Shown: positions 32,183-44,370, counted from the stretch's first letter. The stretch: DNA of 64,000 nucleotides from Ostrinia nubilalis (GCF_963855985.1 NC_087093.1:2487501-2551500); one strand, 5' to 3'. The notes: a model not told the origin generated them from the sequence alone. Numbers and translations: made by a program.

Positions 32183-33888
32183 AAAGCTCTCACGAGTGTA
32201 TTTTCAAAAGACTGCTGTGAAACTACTTTTGTACAAATATGATAAGATTGGACTAATCTGACATAATTTCAGATAAAATGAACCATTCCAAAAACAATGT
32301 TACGCAAGCCTGTTCCCCAAATACCCCCATTCTAAACTTGCACGGCTGGATAATTTGCGACAAGCGACTTGCAAGTTAGTCCCCACTTTCATCAGTTGTG
32401 CACTTGGCTTAATTCCCAAATGTTCAAACGACTACGGGCTTGTAGACACATGTGTTATAACAACTTTGAAGAAACATTACTTGGTAAAACGATTATGATA
32501 GTAAACGACTTGGAATCTAGAGTTGTTTTCGGACGTAAATATGAGCTTTTAAAGTGGAAGCGCTTTTTAAATCTAGGTAGGAAAATAGGAAATTTTGCGA
32601 CACGTTACTTTTTGTTTTGTAAAGTTCTTTAAAAGCTTGCACTATTAAAGAGGACGATATCATAATAGCACTTATTAAGAAACAATATAAAAATTTGCAT
32701 AATACACAGTGACCATTTACGAATGGTTAAGTATTCTGCTAACCTAGATAAATCGAATAGAATTCGATATTGTGCAACTCATACATTAAATAAGGCGAGA
32801 ACATGGTTGAAATGAACTCATTAGTTTCAAGAACGCATTAAAAACTTCAGTCCGATATTTCCCACGTTCAACAGATGAGAAAGGAAGGTCACCGTTTCTC
32901 CTGTTTAAAGCTTCATTTAAAGCCGTTTTTTCATTACAAAGGAGTAATAATTACGTGGCCATAATAGCACTATTCGCTCCACTACAGTTCCTTACCGATA
33001 CAGCTCGCAATTGCCGTTAAAAGAAACTACCACTGAGCGTATAATACAGCGTCGGTCCAGATTATAGTAGGAGTTACTTTGCTTAACGCTAGCTAAAAGG
33101 GAACTTTCATATTTTTCTATTGTAGTCGTCTTTTCAAATTTTATCTGGACGAAGGCGGTCGGGATGCAAGAACCGAAAGCATGTTGATTGCGTCGTTATA
33201 GCGAGTTTGAAGCAAATTTTGTAGAAACAATTTTTCTTTTTCGGTGAGATTATTTTCTTAGACTTTTTTGTGGAATTCGGAATTTACATAGTCAAGGTTT
33301 CTGGGAAGGGAGACGTGTTTCTTTTTCCTTATAAAAAATAAATAAATATTTTTATAAAAGCTAACGTTCATCCGGATTGGCACTTCATTTATCGTGTACT
33401 TCGTGTCAATGGAACCAAACTAGTGAACTTATTCTCGGTTATTCTAGCTGACTTTCGACAACATCTGATGATGGCAAAAAGTTTCGAAGTTTGTTATCGA
33501 TGTCCCTCCATTGCAATAAGTGACTACAAAGGTGACAAAGGTATTAAGCTTTTTAATACACCTTCACCACGGGCAAATTAGTTGCAGTGTTAAAAAATAT
33601 CTGGCACTAATAACCGATTAAATAGTTAACTTCACAAAACATATTCGTTCGGAACGAATGACACCGTCAGCAGAACTGAGTCCCACTCAGCGCCAGTCCT
33701 ATACCGGAAGTGGAAACTGTCCGACTTCCGGCCGCGGTAGGAAGCTACATGGCTACATGTGCCTTTGTTTCGCGGGACGCTCGGAACTGCCTTTTTTCAT
33801 TCGAATACCTTGTATTACTTTTGCATTGTTAACGAGTATAAGTTAAAAACGGATAGATTTGAGACAAAGGTAGGTCCTTGATTAAGAT
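32183..33888. other. Unrecognised AT-rich DNA
   Basis: An 87-codon frame at 32369-32632 has no recognisable domain. No repeats recognised. Confidence 0.35.
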
Positions 33889-34008
33889 TTAGGCTGGGTT
33901 TCACCATTTAAATTTACTTTTAACGAACGTCAAAAGTCTGTCAAACTCTATACAAAAAACACTGTTTATTGTTATAGTTACGGTTAAAATAAGGTGGTGC
34001 TAGTCAGT
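33889..34008. mobile_element. AGGCTGGGTTGCACCA-type MITE, diverged
   Basis: TAGGCTGGGTTTCACCATTT, ACGTCAAAAGTCTGTCAAAC and AAGGTGGTGCTAGTCAG follow the family layout with scattered substitutions. Confidence 0.8.
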
Positions 34009-34690
34009 TTCCGTATTTGTGTTACATGTTTTACAAAACAACAACACCTTTTGATAGTATTTATAGCATTTTAACTGTCTGCTTTAGGTTTGAAAATAGG
34101 TATAACAAACAAAACAAAAAGGAATTTATAGTGGTTAAGAAAAATCAGTTGGCTGCTGTAACTTAGGTACTTATTCATTCAAAATTTTCTTGTAATTTTA
34201 CACCAAGTTCCCTTTTTGTTGTACAAGCTAAAAAAGAAGCGTTTTAACTACAGCATACATTAAAATCTACCCCCAGCCCACTATATTCCAAAAAATATCC
34301 GAACATTAAATGAAAAGAGCATTTTAACATCATTTCATGCGGGTAACCGGGAGCATCCGAAACAACAAACTTATTCAAATTTTTATCTGCGTGTGAAATG
34401 TGGCGTGCTTTTTACACAAAACCAAGAGAGATTGCAGTAGACACAAAAACCTGTTCACATGTACACTCAGCGTAATAAACGACCCGAAAACAATGCAATA
34501 TGACAGTTTACAAACTCGCGCAGCGCTGCGGCCGACGTTGCGCAAACTTGGCGAGTGATTGTGTTAATGACTGTACTAAATTTCATTATATTTTGGGAAA
34601 AATCGAAAGCTTTTGCTGGCTTCGGACTTATTTAAAGATGCCTAATAGGATAAATTTCCAGTCATCGGACACATAAGGGCCATGCAATTG

Positions 34691-34864
34691 AGTTATTTGA
34701 CAGTTTTTAGTTGAATTCTAATTTTATATTTCAACAACAAAAACACTCCGATTGACAGCGATAAAAGGTTAAGTTGCAATTTGAATTTGAAGTAATATTC
34801 AACAAGGACGTTTAGGGGGTATTTTGTCCAATGACTGTCAGCGTCCAATGACTAGAAGTTACCC
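34691..34864 (-). mobile_element. GGTAAACTGCCAGTCATTGG MITE, one end eroded
   Basis: AATGACTGTCAGCGTCCAAT and GGTATTTTGTCCAATGACTG match the element at 57480-57702 in opposite orientation, including TATTTCAACAAC and GTTAAGTTGCAATT. The left TIR is missing. Confidence 0.75.
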
Positions 34865-35431
34865 TAGTAAAAACCAGCGAACTAACAGTCCCTGAGTCGT
34901 CTGAAGGAGTCCTTTCAATGGTACATAGATCGCATCATTTAAGCATTTTCAACTCACAACTTCATTGATGTAATTACTTATTTTGTGAATTATCGTAGAC
35001 ATATCAATTAATGCATTAATACTTTAGTAACTGTAAGTAATTAGTTAAATTACTAAAATAAACTTTCGTATACAATGATTTAACATCGAAAATTTGAAAC
35101 CTAAGTGCTTTCAAAATTGATGCTACGAACCCAGACCCTTTTCAATTACGAGTAGGTACCTGCTCCAGCTTTTCTAAGAAAGTTTGAAAACTTGCGATAG
35201 AGTAACTGACGTCCTCTCGGAAGAGTGAATTAACTAATTACCCCTTTCTGTGAAATTAAAATAATTAAATGGACGTCTGGTGGTCAAAATCGTAAAATTA
35301 AATTATACCTATTGAATTGGTTTCAGATGTCATAACTTGTCTGATATCTTATTAAAAATGGTAAATTTTAATTGGCCATTTCTTGCTCATTTAAAAATGA
35401 AGATGTCAAATATTAATACCATTTCTTTATT

Positions 35432-35653
35432 ATCTGGGGGCACGGCAGTTTAGATAAATTATTGACTTGGCCATCGCACTAAATAATTTAATTTACACGT
35501 GTTTTCATGCGATGGCCAAGTCAATATTTTTATGTAAAACGTTAAAGATTTCCTGGCCTGGACTTGGTATTACATGGATCTCACAACTTTTTACCGTAGA
35601 ACAAATGAGTTGCGAGACTTGGTTTTTTTGACAAGTATTGTTTTTGATGGGAT
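35432..35653 (+). mobile_element. Foldback/Helitron-like element, copy 3 (internally deleted)
   Basis: It keeps ATCTGGGGGCACGGCAGT at the left end, then jumps to the loop and right arm of the foldback (CATGCGATGGCCAAGTCAAT, AAGATTTCCTGGCCTGGACT) and ends TTGATGGGAT. Retention of both outer ends after internal deletion independently fixes the element's borders. Confidence 0.85.
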
Positions 35654-36344
35654 ACACTTTGATCAGTCAAAAACGGCAAAAGGCTGAGCATTTATGAAAT
35701 CAATTTAACAGATAGTACCTGCCTACTGACTTTAGTGTAGTGAAGTAGTGACCACCACTTTTCATGCTTAGGAGTCGCCAATGGTTACTTAAAAATCAAG
35801 TATAGTATGATTTTTTTGGTATTAGTCCAAATTACTATCCGAATTTATTCATCCAATTTCTTACTTTTTCACATGCGCAATATTATAACTCAAAACTTCG
35901 TCAGTAATCAAGTTACCCTAAAAATATTCCCTACAGTATATCGGGAAACTTTTCATATTCTGGAATATTTTCGGGAAGCCGTCTTGGCAGGAGTCTAAAG
36001 GTATGAAAGTTATCTCGTAATTTGTATTCTATATCTCATTACTTGGCCGATACCGGGCGAGACTTGGCACAGTGTGTGCGCCGATTATTTTCCTAGCTAA
36101 TATTATTGATAAAAGGATATTTGAGATTTTTTCGCGAAAATCGTGAAAAGCTTTAGGCTATTATCGAGAAAATGGCAGAACTATTTTTCTACTATTAAAG
36201 CATTTACGTATGCAGTGCGTCTTAATGATATACTATATTACAGGATTACTTAGGTACCTATTACTACTGTGTCAAAAGTTGATATTACTAATGGTATAGG
36301 TGTTCAAGAATTATTCACTATGCACATTCTGTACGGAAGTAGAT

Positions 36345-37388
36345 ACTTGACTTATGGTCCTATGTCCCCTAGATGGGGCAGAGGGCGTCCACAACAGTCC
36401 TCCATCTCATTCGGTCTTGAGCTTCTCGCTTGATCTCGCTCCAGGTCTTGCCGATCTTCTTCGCCTCGTCCGCTACAGTGCGCCGCCAAGTTTGCCTGGG
36501 TCGACCACGTTTGCGTTTTCCTTGGGGATTTCAATCCAGAGCCTGCTTAGGGATGTGATCGGGGTCCCTTCGGAGAGTGTGGCCAATCCAGTTCCACTTG
36601 CGGCGCTTGATCTGCTGGTCGATCGGAATTTCGTAGCAGCGTTCCAATAGCTCGACGTTGGAGATTTTCTCGGGCCAGTATATGCCGAGAATTCGGCGAA
36701 GGCAGCGGTTGATGAAGACCTGCAGCTGGTGCGAGATAGCCTTGGTGACCTTCCACGTTTCACACCCATAGAGCAGAATGGATTTAACGTTAGACCCGAA
36801 TATTTTGATCTTGACCCTTCGGGTCAATTTCCGTGACTGCCATATGGGGCGAAGTTGTGCGAAGGTAGCTCTGGCCTTGGCAATGCGCGAAGTGATGTCC
36901 TCTTCGGTACCTCCAGTTTCTGACACGACGCTCCCGAGGTAGGTGAAATTGTGGACTCGTGCCACATCCTCTGCACCAATCCGTAATGGCGTGCAATTTC
37001 TCACACCAGATCGCATCTCTTGGGTCTTCCGGCAGTTAATTTTGAGCCCTGTGATACCCGCTTCTCGATGTAGGTCATCAAGTTTGGATTGCATATCGTG
37101 ATGCGTGTGGCTCAGCAAACAGAGGTCATCGGCATAATCTAAGACTCCGATTATACCCCACTCTATTCCACGCCATTGGTCTTGATATGCGCGATTCATG
37201 ACTCCATCCAAGACAACCAGAAAGAGAAGGGGCGAAAGCAGGCAGCCTTGCCGGACGCCCGCATGCACCTCGATGTCTTCGGAGATGAGGCCGTCGTGAG
37301 TCACCGTACAAGAATATTTCCTGTAGATGGCCTTCAGTAGGTCGATGATTTTCGGCGGGACACCAATGTCAGCGAGTCTCCTCATAAA
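36345..37388 (-). pseudogene. RTE-type LINE reverse transcriptase, 5'-truncated, one nonsense mutation
   Basis: A 284-codon minus frame (37385-36531) carries VRQGCLLSPLLF (residues 44-55) and the catalytic LDYADD (82-87), then GLKINCRKTQEM. The frame ends at a TGA exactly where family members have a Trp codon (ALD then stop then NPQGKRKRGRP). Reading on in frame gives GRPRQTWRR, GKTWSEIKREAQDRMRW and DALCPI to a TAG near 36370. Only the back half of the reverse transcriptase and the C-terminus remain; the endonuclease is missing. That is usual for 5'-truncated LINE insertions. Smaller frames over this segment on both strands are shadows. Confidence 0.9.
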
Positions 37389-37394
37389 TACAAA

Positions 37395-37740
37395 ATTGCC
37401 ACTTTTTATGGAAGTTGACTAGGAAAAAAGGAAATTATGTTTCAATTAAAAATTTAGATACGCAAGCCTACACCTCGTGCTTAATGGGTTTGAAGACATT
37501 TTTGTACCTAACTACAAATATTACTTATAGAAAAAAAAGTTGTCTATCCTCAACTCCATCACCGAAGATGAGCTCGCTCGTCTTTCGACACAAATCAACG
37601 CGCACTGCACACTGCACAGCACTGGCCCAGGGGGGCAGTTGACTATGAAATAATAAGATAAGTATGCTTAGCGGGTTTGAAGACACCTGTATTGTACCTG
37701 ACTGCAACTATTGCATTAGGGATAGAAATAAAAAAATGCG
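37395..37740. repeat. Duplicated segment, left copies
   Basis: ATTGCCACTTTTTATGG, GGGTTTGAAGACA and CACAAATCAACGCGCACTGC with CACAGCACTGGCCCAGG here have counterparts at 38338-38620. GGGTTTGAAGACA also occurs twice locally (37486, 37673). It looks like an old tandem duplication later split by the nested elements at 37770-38310. Confidence 0.6.
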
Positions 37741-37871
37741 TTTATGAATGGAATAAACTACCCTCAATCTACACTGAAAAAATGTTTGGTTACTGCTTAC
37801 ACAACAAAAGTGACCACCGAACTAAGTGTTAACTATAACCAAAGTAAGCTCACTACAGAATTATTTGTTTA

Positions 37872-38041
37872 ACTAGCTGACCCGGCGAACTTCATACCGC
37901 CTTAGCGTAGAGATTTTCTTTATATTTTTTTCCGTAAAAACCTTGTACAGAGTATTAGAAAACTACAAAAAAAAAAATCAGCCAAATCGGTCAAGCCGTT
38001 TTCATGTTATGTCGTGACAACGGAAAACGGGTTTCATTTTT
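37872..38041 (+). repeat. CTAGCTGACCCGGCGAACTT dispersed repeat
   Basis: It opens AACTAGCTGACCCGGCGAAC and carries AATCGGTCAAGCCGTTTTCA and GTGACAACGGAAAACGGG. It resembles the CCCGCGACTTCG repeat supergroup in position of its opening and its closing TATATATACAG. Confidence 0.6.
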
Positions 38042-38044
38042 ATA

Positions 38045-38226
38045 TATACAGGGTGTTAGGTAAATTTTAATTTTCATACAAATCGGATTTTATAAAATTT
38101 ATTTGTATGAAAATTAAAAAAATTAAAATAATGATATCAAATTTCTGACTTCACCATACCATTTATATGACCATGTTAACATGGGCTAGTGTCGGCTCAT
38201 ATACCCATTTACCTAACACCCTGTAT
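38045..38226. mobile_element. TACAGGGTGTTAGGTAAA MITE, copy 1
   Basis: Ends TATACAGGGTGTTAGGTAAA and TTTACCTAACACCCTGTATA are inverted. The right arm (TCACCATACCATTTATATGA, AACATGGGCTAGTGTCGGCT) matches 60946-61216, but much of the left arm is deleted. Confidence 0.85.
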
Positions 38227-38337
38227 AGATTTACACAACATTTTCTTCCTCAATGTGTTCGGTGGTCACTTTTGTTGTGTAAGCAGTAACCAAACATTTT
38301 TTTCAGTGTATCGTCAAAGATGATTGAACTCTCTGAC

Positions 38338-38620
38338 ACAAATCAACGCGCACTGTATACTGCACAGCACTGGCCCAGGCGGGCAGTTTTCCTCATAAAT
38401 AGATTATCCAGTTGTCAGCGCACCCGAGAGCGAGGCGAATGTATTAAGCGCGTTATTTCCGTTCGCGCTGCGCCGCTGTAGAGAGAATGGAAATGGCTTT
38501 TGGATTGAAAATTGCCACTTTTAATGGGAAGTTGAACGGAAGGAAGTGTTTTAAAGTTTAGTGAACAATGAAAATGTTAGATACCTTGTGCTTAGCTAGA
38601 CAGGTTTGAACTTTGAAAAG
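38338..38620. repeat. Duplicated segment, right copy
   Basis: CACAAATCAACGCGCACTGT, CACAGCACTGGCCCAGGCGG, AAAATTGCCACTTTTAATGG and CTTGTGCTTAGC repeat the units at 37395-37740. A CpG-rich island (38400-38480) lies within. Confidence 0.6.
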
Positions 38621-38930
38621 AAGAAATAGTTTATTACAAATATTTTTAAGTGATAAAAGATCTAATTCCATTTAAAGTGTCAATGAAACAAAATCTAACA
38701 GGACTATGGTGAAAATAATGAAATTTAAAAAGTCTATTTGAAAATAATTTTTATTTTTATTTTATTTTATTTTTCTTTATTCAGAAAACCACAGCTCTTT
38801 ATAATAATAATACAAACAGGTATTTTTGTTCTTACAGCCAATAATGGATTCTATAAGGTGTTATTTTTTATACTGATCATACTTTACCAACGCATCTAAT
38901 AAAATCATACAAATACAACCCAAGTGTTTT

Positions 38931-40495
38931 AAAAAAAAAATTCAGGCTAGTTTTCGAGTAAAACGACAAAGAATGTTTCGAAAAAAATAAAAAATAAATC
39001 ATCCTTTGAGCGCGGTGAGTATTCGTTTACGCACTATCGTAGTAGCCGGCCGAGGGCAACGACCGCTGCCACGTGCCGCGCCGCGTGAGTCGGCCATATT
39101 GATATCGCTGCCAGTCGCTCCGTGCCCACAGCCCGCGCCGAGCCGCCGATCGGCATGCGCAACAACATAAATAATCGTCCTAGTCCGTCCAATGCGCCCA
39201 AACGTATTGCAGTGTATGTGCGAGTTATTACAATGCCGCGCTTGATCAATAACAAAACGCAGGTGAAATTATGTTTCGGGCACACTAACTGGCCGACGAG
39301 AAACATTGACGAGTCGAAAACCTTCACACCTTGCTTGTTTGGAGCCGCGCAGCGCTTCAGGGAGCGCAGCCGTATCCTGACTTGACGAGATCCCGTGCGC
39401 TTCGAGGACGAAGTTCTGGATTTCAATTTCAATCACCGGCACAGTGCTGGCGGTACCCAGATGCGAGCGCCGCAGACGGCGCGGCGGCTTTTGCGTAAAA
39501 ATACGGAATGCCTTATCAAGGAGTTGTTGCCAGAGGGCCACGACCGCGACCGAGTTCTATCGATGGTTATTGCGGAAGTCTACCTAGGTACATACCTACA
39601 GTGTGGTTTGGACAGATGAGTGCTTGTTTACGCGAAAGGGACTTTTTCCGTAAAAAAGTTAGTGCGCGAATTGTGAATACAACATCCGACGTGGTGTCTA
39701 GTGAACAGCAAGCAAGTGTGCAGCCCGAAAGCATTACCTCAATTCGATCGTGGCTAGATTAGACAGTGCAAGACAGTGTTTACGTGAACATTCAACAAAG
39801 GCTTGACGTTCAAAATGTATTGTGATTAGTGTAATAATAACCTAGGAACTTTAAATAACAACATTCAAAATAGGTAAATGTGTGAATAAGTAAAATCAAT
39901 GAATCTTAAGTGTGATGGCAAATCATAATTTAGGAATTAAAACCAGGAAAATTGATCAGTGAGTTTTATTTACAACACCTATTCATATTCAATATTAGGG
40001 TGCATTTCCACTGAAGCGAAGCGAAGTAGTAATAGGTATGTACCTATCAATTTTTTATTACGTCTCTAAATAAATTGCGTAGGCATTACGAAACCGTAGA
40101 TATTGAATTCCAATTTCTATCCTTTTTTAAATTTCTAGTTTAACGCGGATGATTCGCCTCGGTTCGTTGGAAAAGTCCCCCGCTATTACACTAATGAAAA
40201 TACACTTATTTACCTACTTATGTGGCTAGATTTTGTTTCTCCCAGCGCGTAGTACCTATTAACATGACGTAACATCGTACATACTCACGAGTGATAATTT
40301 TTGGTAACGTAGGTTTAGTGTAATCTAACCTTTATGTGTGTGAACGTTGAATGAACGCGCCGGCCATTGTTCGTACTCGTATGAATGAAATGAGTAAAGA
40401 AAGAGAGAGAGGCAGTGAGTGAAGACAGGATGGTTGTAAAAATAATATCTTTTTTTTGTTAGGAAAAGTAAAAACAAAAACTAGCCTGATTTTTT
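38931..40495. mobile_element. GC-rich insert with its own inverted ends
   Basis: A-rich AAAAAAAAAATTCAGGCTAG followed by TTTT (38931) and its inverted counterpart CTAGCCTGATTTTTTTTTTT (40481) bracket 1.56 kb lying inside the left arm of the 6.3-kb composite. The right arm of the composite lacks this sequence, so it is an insertion. Its core (39010-39760) is CpG-rich and unlike its surroundings, with overlapping frames at 39122-39385, 39395-39619 and 39508-39762 on plus and 39034-39432 on minus. None has a recognisable domain. The composition is like that of an insect promoter plus first exon or 5'UTR, suggesting capture of host sequence; this is inference. Confidence 0.5.
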
Positions 40496-41024
40496 TTTTA
40501 ACCCTTAAATTGGCACTCATTGAACCCTTGCTTCAAAAATGGTCAAATTTGGGATTTAGGTATTGTTTTGATAGATTAAGAAAAAAATATTTACTTTTTG
40601 AAAAAATTTCAATTAGTATAGAAGTTATGACATGTCACTCAAAACGGACATTGCCAATTATTTAGCATTACAACCATGTTACTTAGGGCGGACATTGCCA
40701 GTGTAGAAAAACAAACGTAAAACAACTTTTCTTAATAACAATACAGGAATCCCTGATAATCATCCTCTGGCTAATCCAGCGCCTTTTGCAATCCATCTGG
40801 ACTATTTACTGTTGATTTTACATAAATTTATCAAAAAATACCCTGACATAACTGTACCCCCAGTGAAAAGGGAGTTAAGTCGAAAATGGTGATTTTTGGG
40901 AAATCGCATTTGAAGTTAAAAAAAATCCTGCTTCATCGCTATTAGAGATAACTTGGTGAAATATTTTTTAGGTGAAAGGTAATGTTATATATAATTAGGC
41001 AGTGTGCCAGTTTGGGAAATATAG

Positions 41025-41420
41025 CATGTGGTTTTTTCGTAATTAAATAAAAACACAGTTATATCACCATGCACGACAACTTTACATTCGTGTAAAGTAA
41101 TGTAATGGGACATAAATCATTTTACACCACACTGAATTGACCACACGCTATCAAGTGTAAAGTGATACATTTTCCGCCATTTCTGTTGATAATTTTTTGT
41201 CTCTTTAATTTTAGAAAAAGTTGTAAAACAAACATAAGTAATTACACTATGAGGAATCATTATTTCAGGTTATTTAGGGTAAATCGTCCAAAAATTGTTA
41301 CTTATATCAATATACACCAATTTTTTGGTGAGAAAAATAATGTGTAAACTGATCTAACTAACATAACAGCGATCTAAGTATCCAAATAATTATGTGTAAA
41401 GTGATATAAGTGGCGATTGT
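41025..41420 (+). repeat. Degenerate GTGTAAAGTGATATAA motif array, left
   Basis: Variants of GTGTAAAGTGATA and ACACAGTTATATCA recur at intervals of a few tens of bases (for example 41052, 41092, 41154, 41341, 41394). The complementary orientation dominates in the right array, so the arrays face each other across the interior. Confidence 0.6.
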
Positions 41421-41789
41421 ATAGGAATAAGGCTAGAATTTGAGACTGAATTCTAATTATTTACTCCTTAAATGTTTATTCTGATCTGAAACTACTATTT
41501 TATTAATTATTACACCATATACCATGAATGATATCGGCCTAAATCACAAACATTATCTCCTATTTTAAAGAAAGTATAGCTGAAGCAATTGTGTAGTAAA
41601 GACCAGAAATAACAATGGTTTCACATCAACTAATTAGACAGGAGACAGAGAAAAGTTTGTTTTCTACAATTAACCTATTAGGAATCAAACCCTGGACCAG
41701 AGATGGTGATGTCAAGCTATATTGATTGCCTTTTGGCTACAGAAGGATAATATAAAAGTAAAGTCATAAAATGCATTTGTTTTTAACAA

Positions 41790-41903
41790 AGAGGCTTTTA
41801 AAAAGCCCTTTAACACGTCCTAGTATTACTTGAACCCTACTTTTATTTTGGGACATAAATGGGCCAGTGCTGAGAAGAAGCAGCGCAAGAAATTTAGCCA
41901 CCC
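41790..41903. repeat. GCTGAGAAGAAGCAGCGC dispersed repeat fragment
   Basis: GCCAGTGCTGAGAAGAAGCA and GCGCAAGAAATTTAGCC match the conserved end of the repeats at 25977 and 30501. Confidence 0.55.
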
Positions 41904-42167
41904 TTGTCAGCCTCTTCTTAAATCATAAATAACTTGAAAAAATCGAACTGCCTAAGGCGGGAATCTTCTTAAATCAATAATGACATGAATTAACAAGACA
42001 TGTTATACTTGCGAGCTAAGCAGATAAAGTCCAGCCACACATGCCATTTACATAATTATTTACTTTATACATAGTATCCATTCATAAGGCCTTTCGTAGT
42101 TAGTTTTGCAGGACAATCGAATATTGCACTTAGCCTTTTGATTAGACCATTGTGCGCTATTTGTAGT

Positions 42168-43620
42168 TTATCTTCCTATTCCAACCACTCCAGATCCCCC
42201 AGGTAGCAGCAGCCTATCTAAGTCGCTACAGGCCTTCTGCAGCGACCCTGGTGATTGGAGAATTTGAGCCTGTTGATCTGCTACGCTTGTGTACTCCTTG
42301 TGCGCGTGCTGCAGTTTTTCTTCTGCCTCCATGCATCTTCTGCACAGTAGGCTGTCTGTAACAGCTATATTGTGTAGGTGTTTGTTTAACATACCTGTTA
42401 TTACACTTAGGACCTTGCGGATGTTGTCCCTGTTTAGTGTTATGAGGCTGCGGGAGAATTTTTGAGAAATTGAAAAATTGAGAAAGAAGCGATATAATAA
42501 TTATATGCACAACTGCATCTTTTGTTTGCCTGCATCTTTCACAATCTTTCCATTCTGTGTTATTTTTCTATTTTGGAGCGCAGCCAGGTCTTGATCTGTG
42601 CTTATGGTATCGGCATTATTATTGTTCCGGACCAAATACCGTCGTGTACGATCCCCTTCTGGCCAGTTCATCTGCTGCGTCGTTGCTCAAGGAGTTACTG
42701 TGCCCTTTGATCCACAGGAGTGCAGGGTAACGCCATTTGCGTCTGCAATGACTTAGGAGCGCGTCATGGCATTCCAATATAAGTATTATAATGTAGTATA
42801 TTAAGTTGCTTTGTATTGCTTGCACTATCTGATATTATTTTTATATTCAGACCTCGGATGTCTATGGTTGCAACCACCTGTGCTGCTCTGATTGCATTCT
42901 GCTTGGAAAATTGTATTGTGTTTATCTAGTGATGTTGATATTCTTAGTATATTTAGGTAATTCGAGAAGACACCAGCTCCCGTACCTTTTTGGGTTTTGG
43001 AGCCATCAGTGTATATCCTAACTTCATTGATTCCAGAGCAATCTTGCGTTTCCGTCGTAAGCTGGATATTATATCTCCAGTCGAAGATGTGAACACAGGG
43101 AATTCTGTCGATGGGTGCCTCGGTGAGAGGTATTTCTTTTATTAGGGTTTTGTGCAGGATCGTGGAATATCCTGTCTCCTTGTTTTGCTTCTATATGCCG
43201 TTCTTACCTTTAAGTCTTAGAGCGGCTGCTTGCGCTTCCTCCTGAATGAAGAGGTCTAAAGATCTAAGATTCAGAAGGTACTCAAGTGATGTCGATGGAG
43301 TGGTTCTATACAACTAGTGGCCGCTATGCTTACTAGGCGTTGCAGGCTTTGGAGTTTTGATCTTGCTGTGGATAGTTGTGTTCTGTGCCACCACACAAGT
43401 GATCCATAATAATATGTGTAAGAGGGCCATATAACCGACGTGTAGAGCCAAAGTGTTATCTTTGGGTTGAGACCTCATCTACTACCAATGAGTCTCTTGC
43501 ACTGATGGAATGCTATATAGGCCATTTTTATTTTGTTCTCGACATGACTCGCCCAGTTCAATTTGTTGTCAAAGGTGATGAGTTGTGTTTATAAAAAGTT
43601 CTGGTAGTTGGAGCTCTTGT
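42168..43620 (-). pseudogene. RNase H-bearing LINE fragment (RT C-terminus, RNase H, CCHC-like end)
   Basis: Minus-strand frames read, from 43620 down, NKLNWASHVENKIKMAY and LNPKITLWLYTSVIWPS plus GSLVWWHRTQLSTA (post-catalytic reverse transcriptase), then WIKGHSNSLSNDAADELARR (RNase H, 42825-42619), then TDSLLCRRCMEAEEKLQHA (C-terminal Cys/His region, 42392-42168). The pieces sit in different frames with stops, so the copy is dead. The RNase H domain places it among the I/LOA/R1-related LINE groups rather than RTE or CR1; I cannot narrow it further. It lies between the two motif arrays and appears to be a later insertion there. Confidence 0.75.
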
Positions 43621-43789
43621 AAATTCGATAATGCACTTATTAAGTACTTTTATTGACAACGTTAGGCACTATGAATTCAATTACATGTTTTCTTAGTAGA
43701 TATTCACCATTATTTATTAAAACTATTAACTAAAATTCTTTGAGTTCAAAACTACGACATTATTTTTTCCTTTAGTCTGACGTTTGGGC

Positions 43790-44370
43790 TAAGTTATATC
43801 ATTTTACACCAATAATTAACCACATTATTAGTTGCGATTTTCAAATGTTTTTGATCTAAGTAACTTATAACATTTTACACATGTACGAAACTTTTGTAGT
43901 TAATGGTATTAGTCTAATTGAATCATTATACACAAAATAAATAATCTTTTGTCTTTTACTTTTTGTGCTATAAATTAAGTTACATTCTTTTTCACCAACC
44001 AACAATACATAGTTTTTTTTGTGTATATTAATATGAGTCATCTTATATTGTTAATCACAAACTCAATCTGAACAACTTCAATCGTGTAAAAAGTAGTAAC
44101 ACGAGTCATACCTCTTGACACAATAAAAAAGTGAAAGAAGCCTCCGGTACACTTTGTTAAAAGTAGACATGTATCAATATACACGAAAGAAAACTCAAAA
44201 TTGGTTCACAAAGCCTTACTTGTATCATTTGGCACAAAATTATTTTCTTTTCTATACGTCGTAGAAACATACCGATTATATACAAAAATAGATAATTTTT
44301 CAGAGATTCACATTATGTTATAAAGTCAATTTTGATCTAAGTCGAGTTAGATCCCTTTTCACTGGGGGTA
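43790..44370 (-). repeat. Degenerate TTATATCATTTTACAC motif array, right
   Basis: TTATATCATTTTACACC, TTATAACATTTTACACA, GAATCATTATACACAAA, GTATCATTTGGCACAAA and many weaker variants are spread over ~550 bp, in opposite orientation to the array at 41025. Followed by GATCTAAGTCGAGTTAGATC and CTTTTCACTGGGGGTACAG. Confidence 0.6.

Larger units (their letters stand above)
37770..38310. mobile_element. TIR element (53-bp arms) hosting nested repeats
   Basis: The arm starting TACACTGAAAAAATGTTTGG (37770-37822) is nearly the exact reverse complement of 38257-38310, ending TTTTTTTCAGTGTA. Inside are a CTAGCTGACCCGGCGAACTT repeat (37872-38041) and a complete small MITE (38045-38226). Confidence 0.85.

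Noticed and set aside
39034..39762. Host protein-coding gene in the GC-rich insert
   Set aside because: Several frames overlap on both strands without a domain or conserved splice signals; recorded instead as a possible captured promoter/5' exon.
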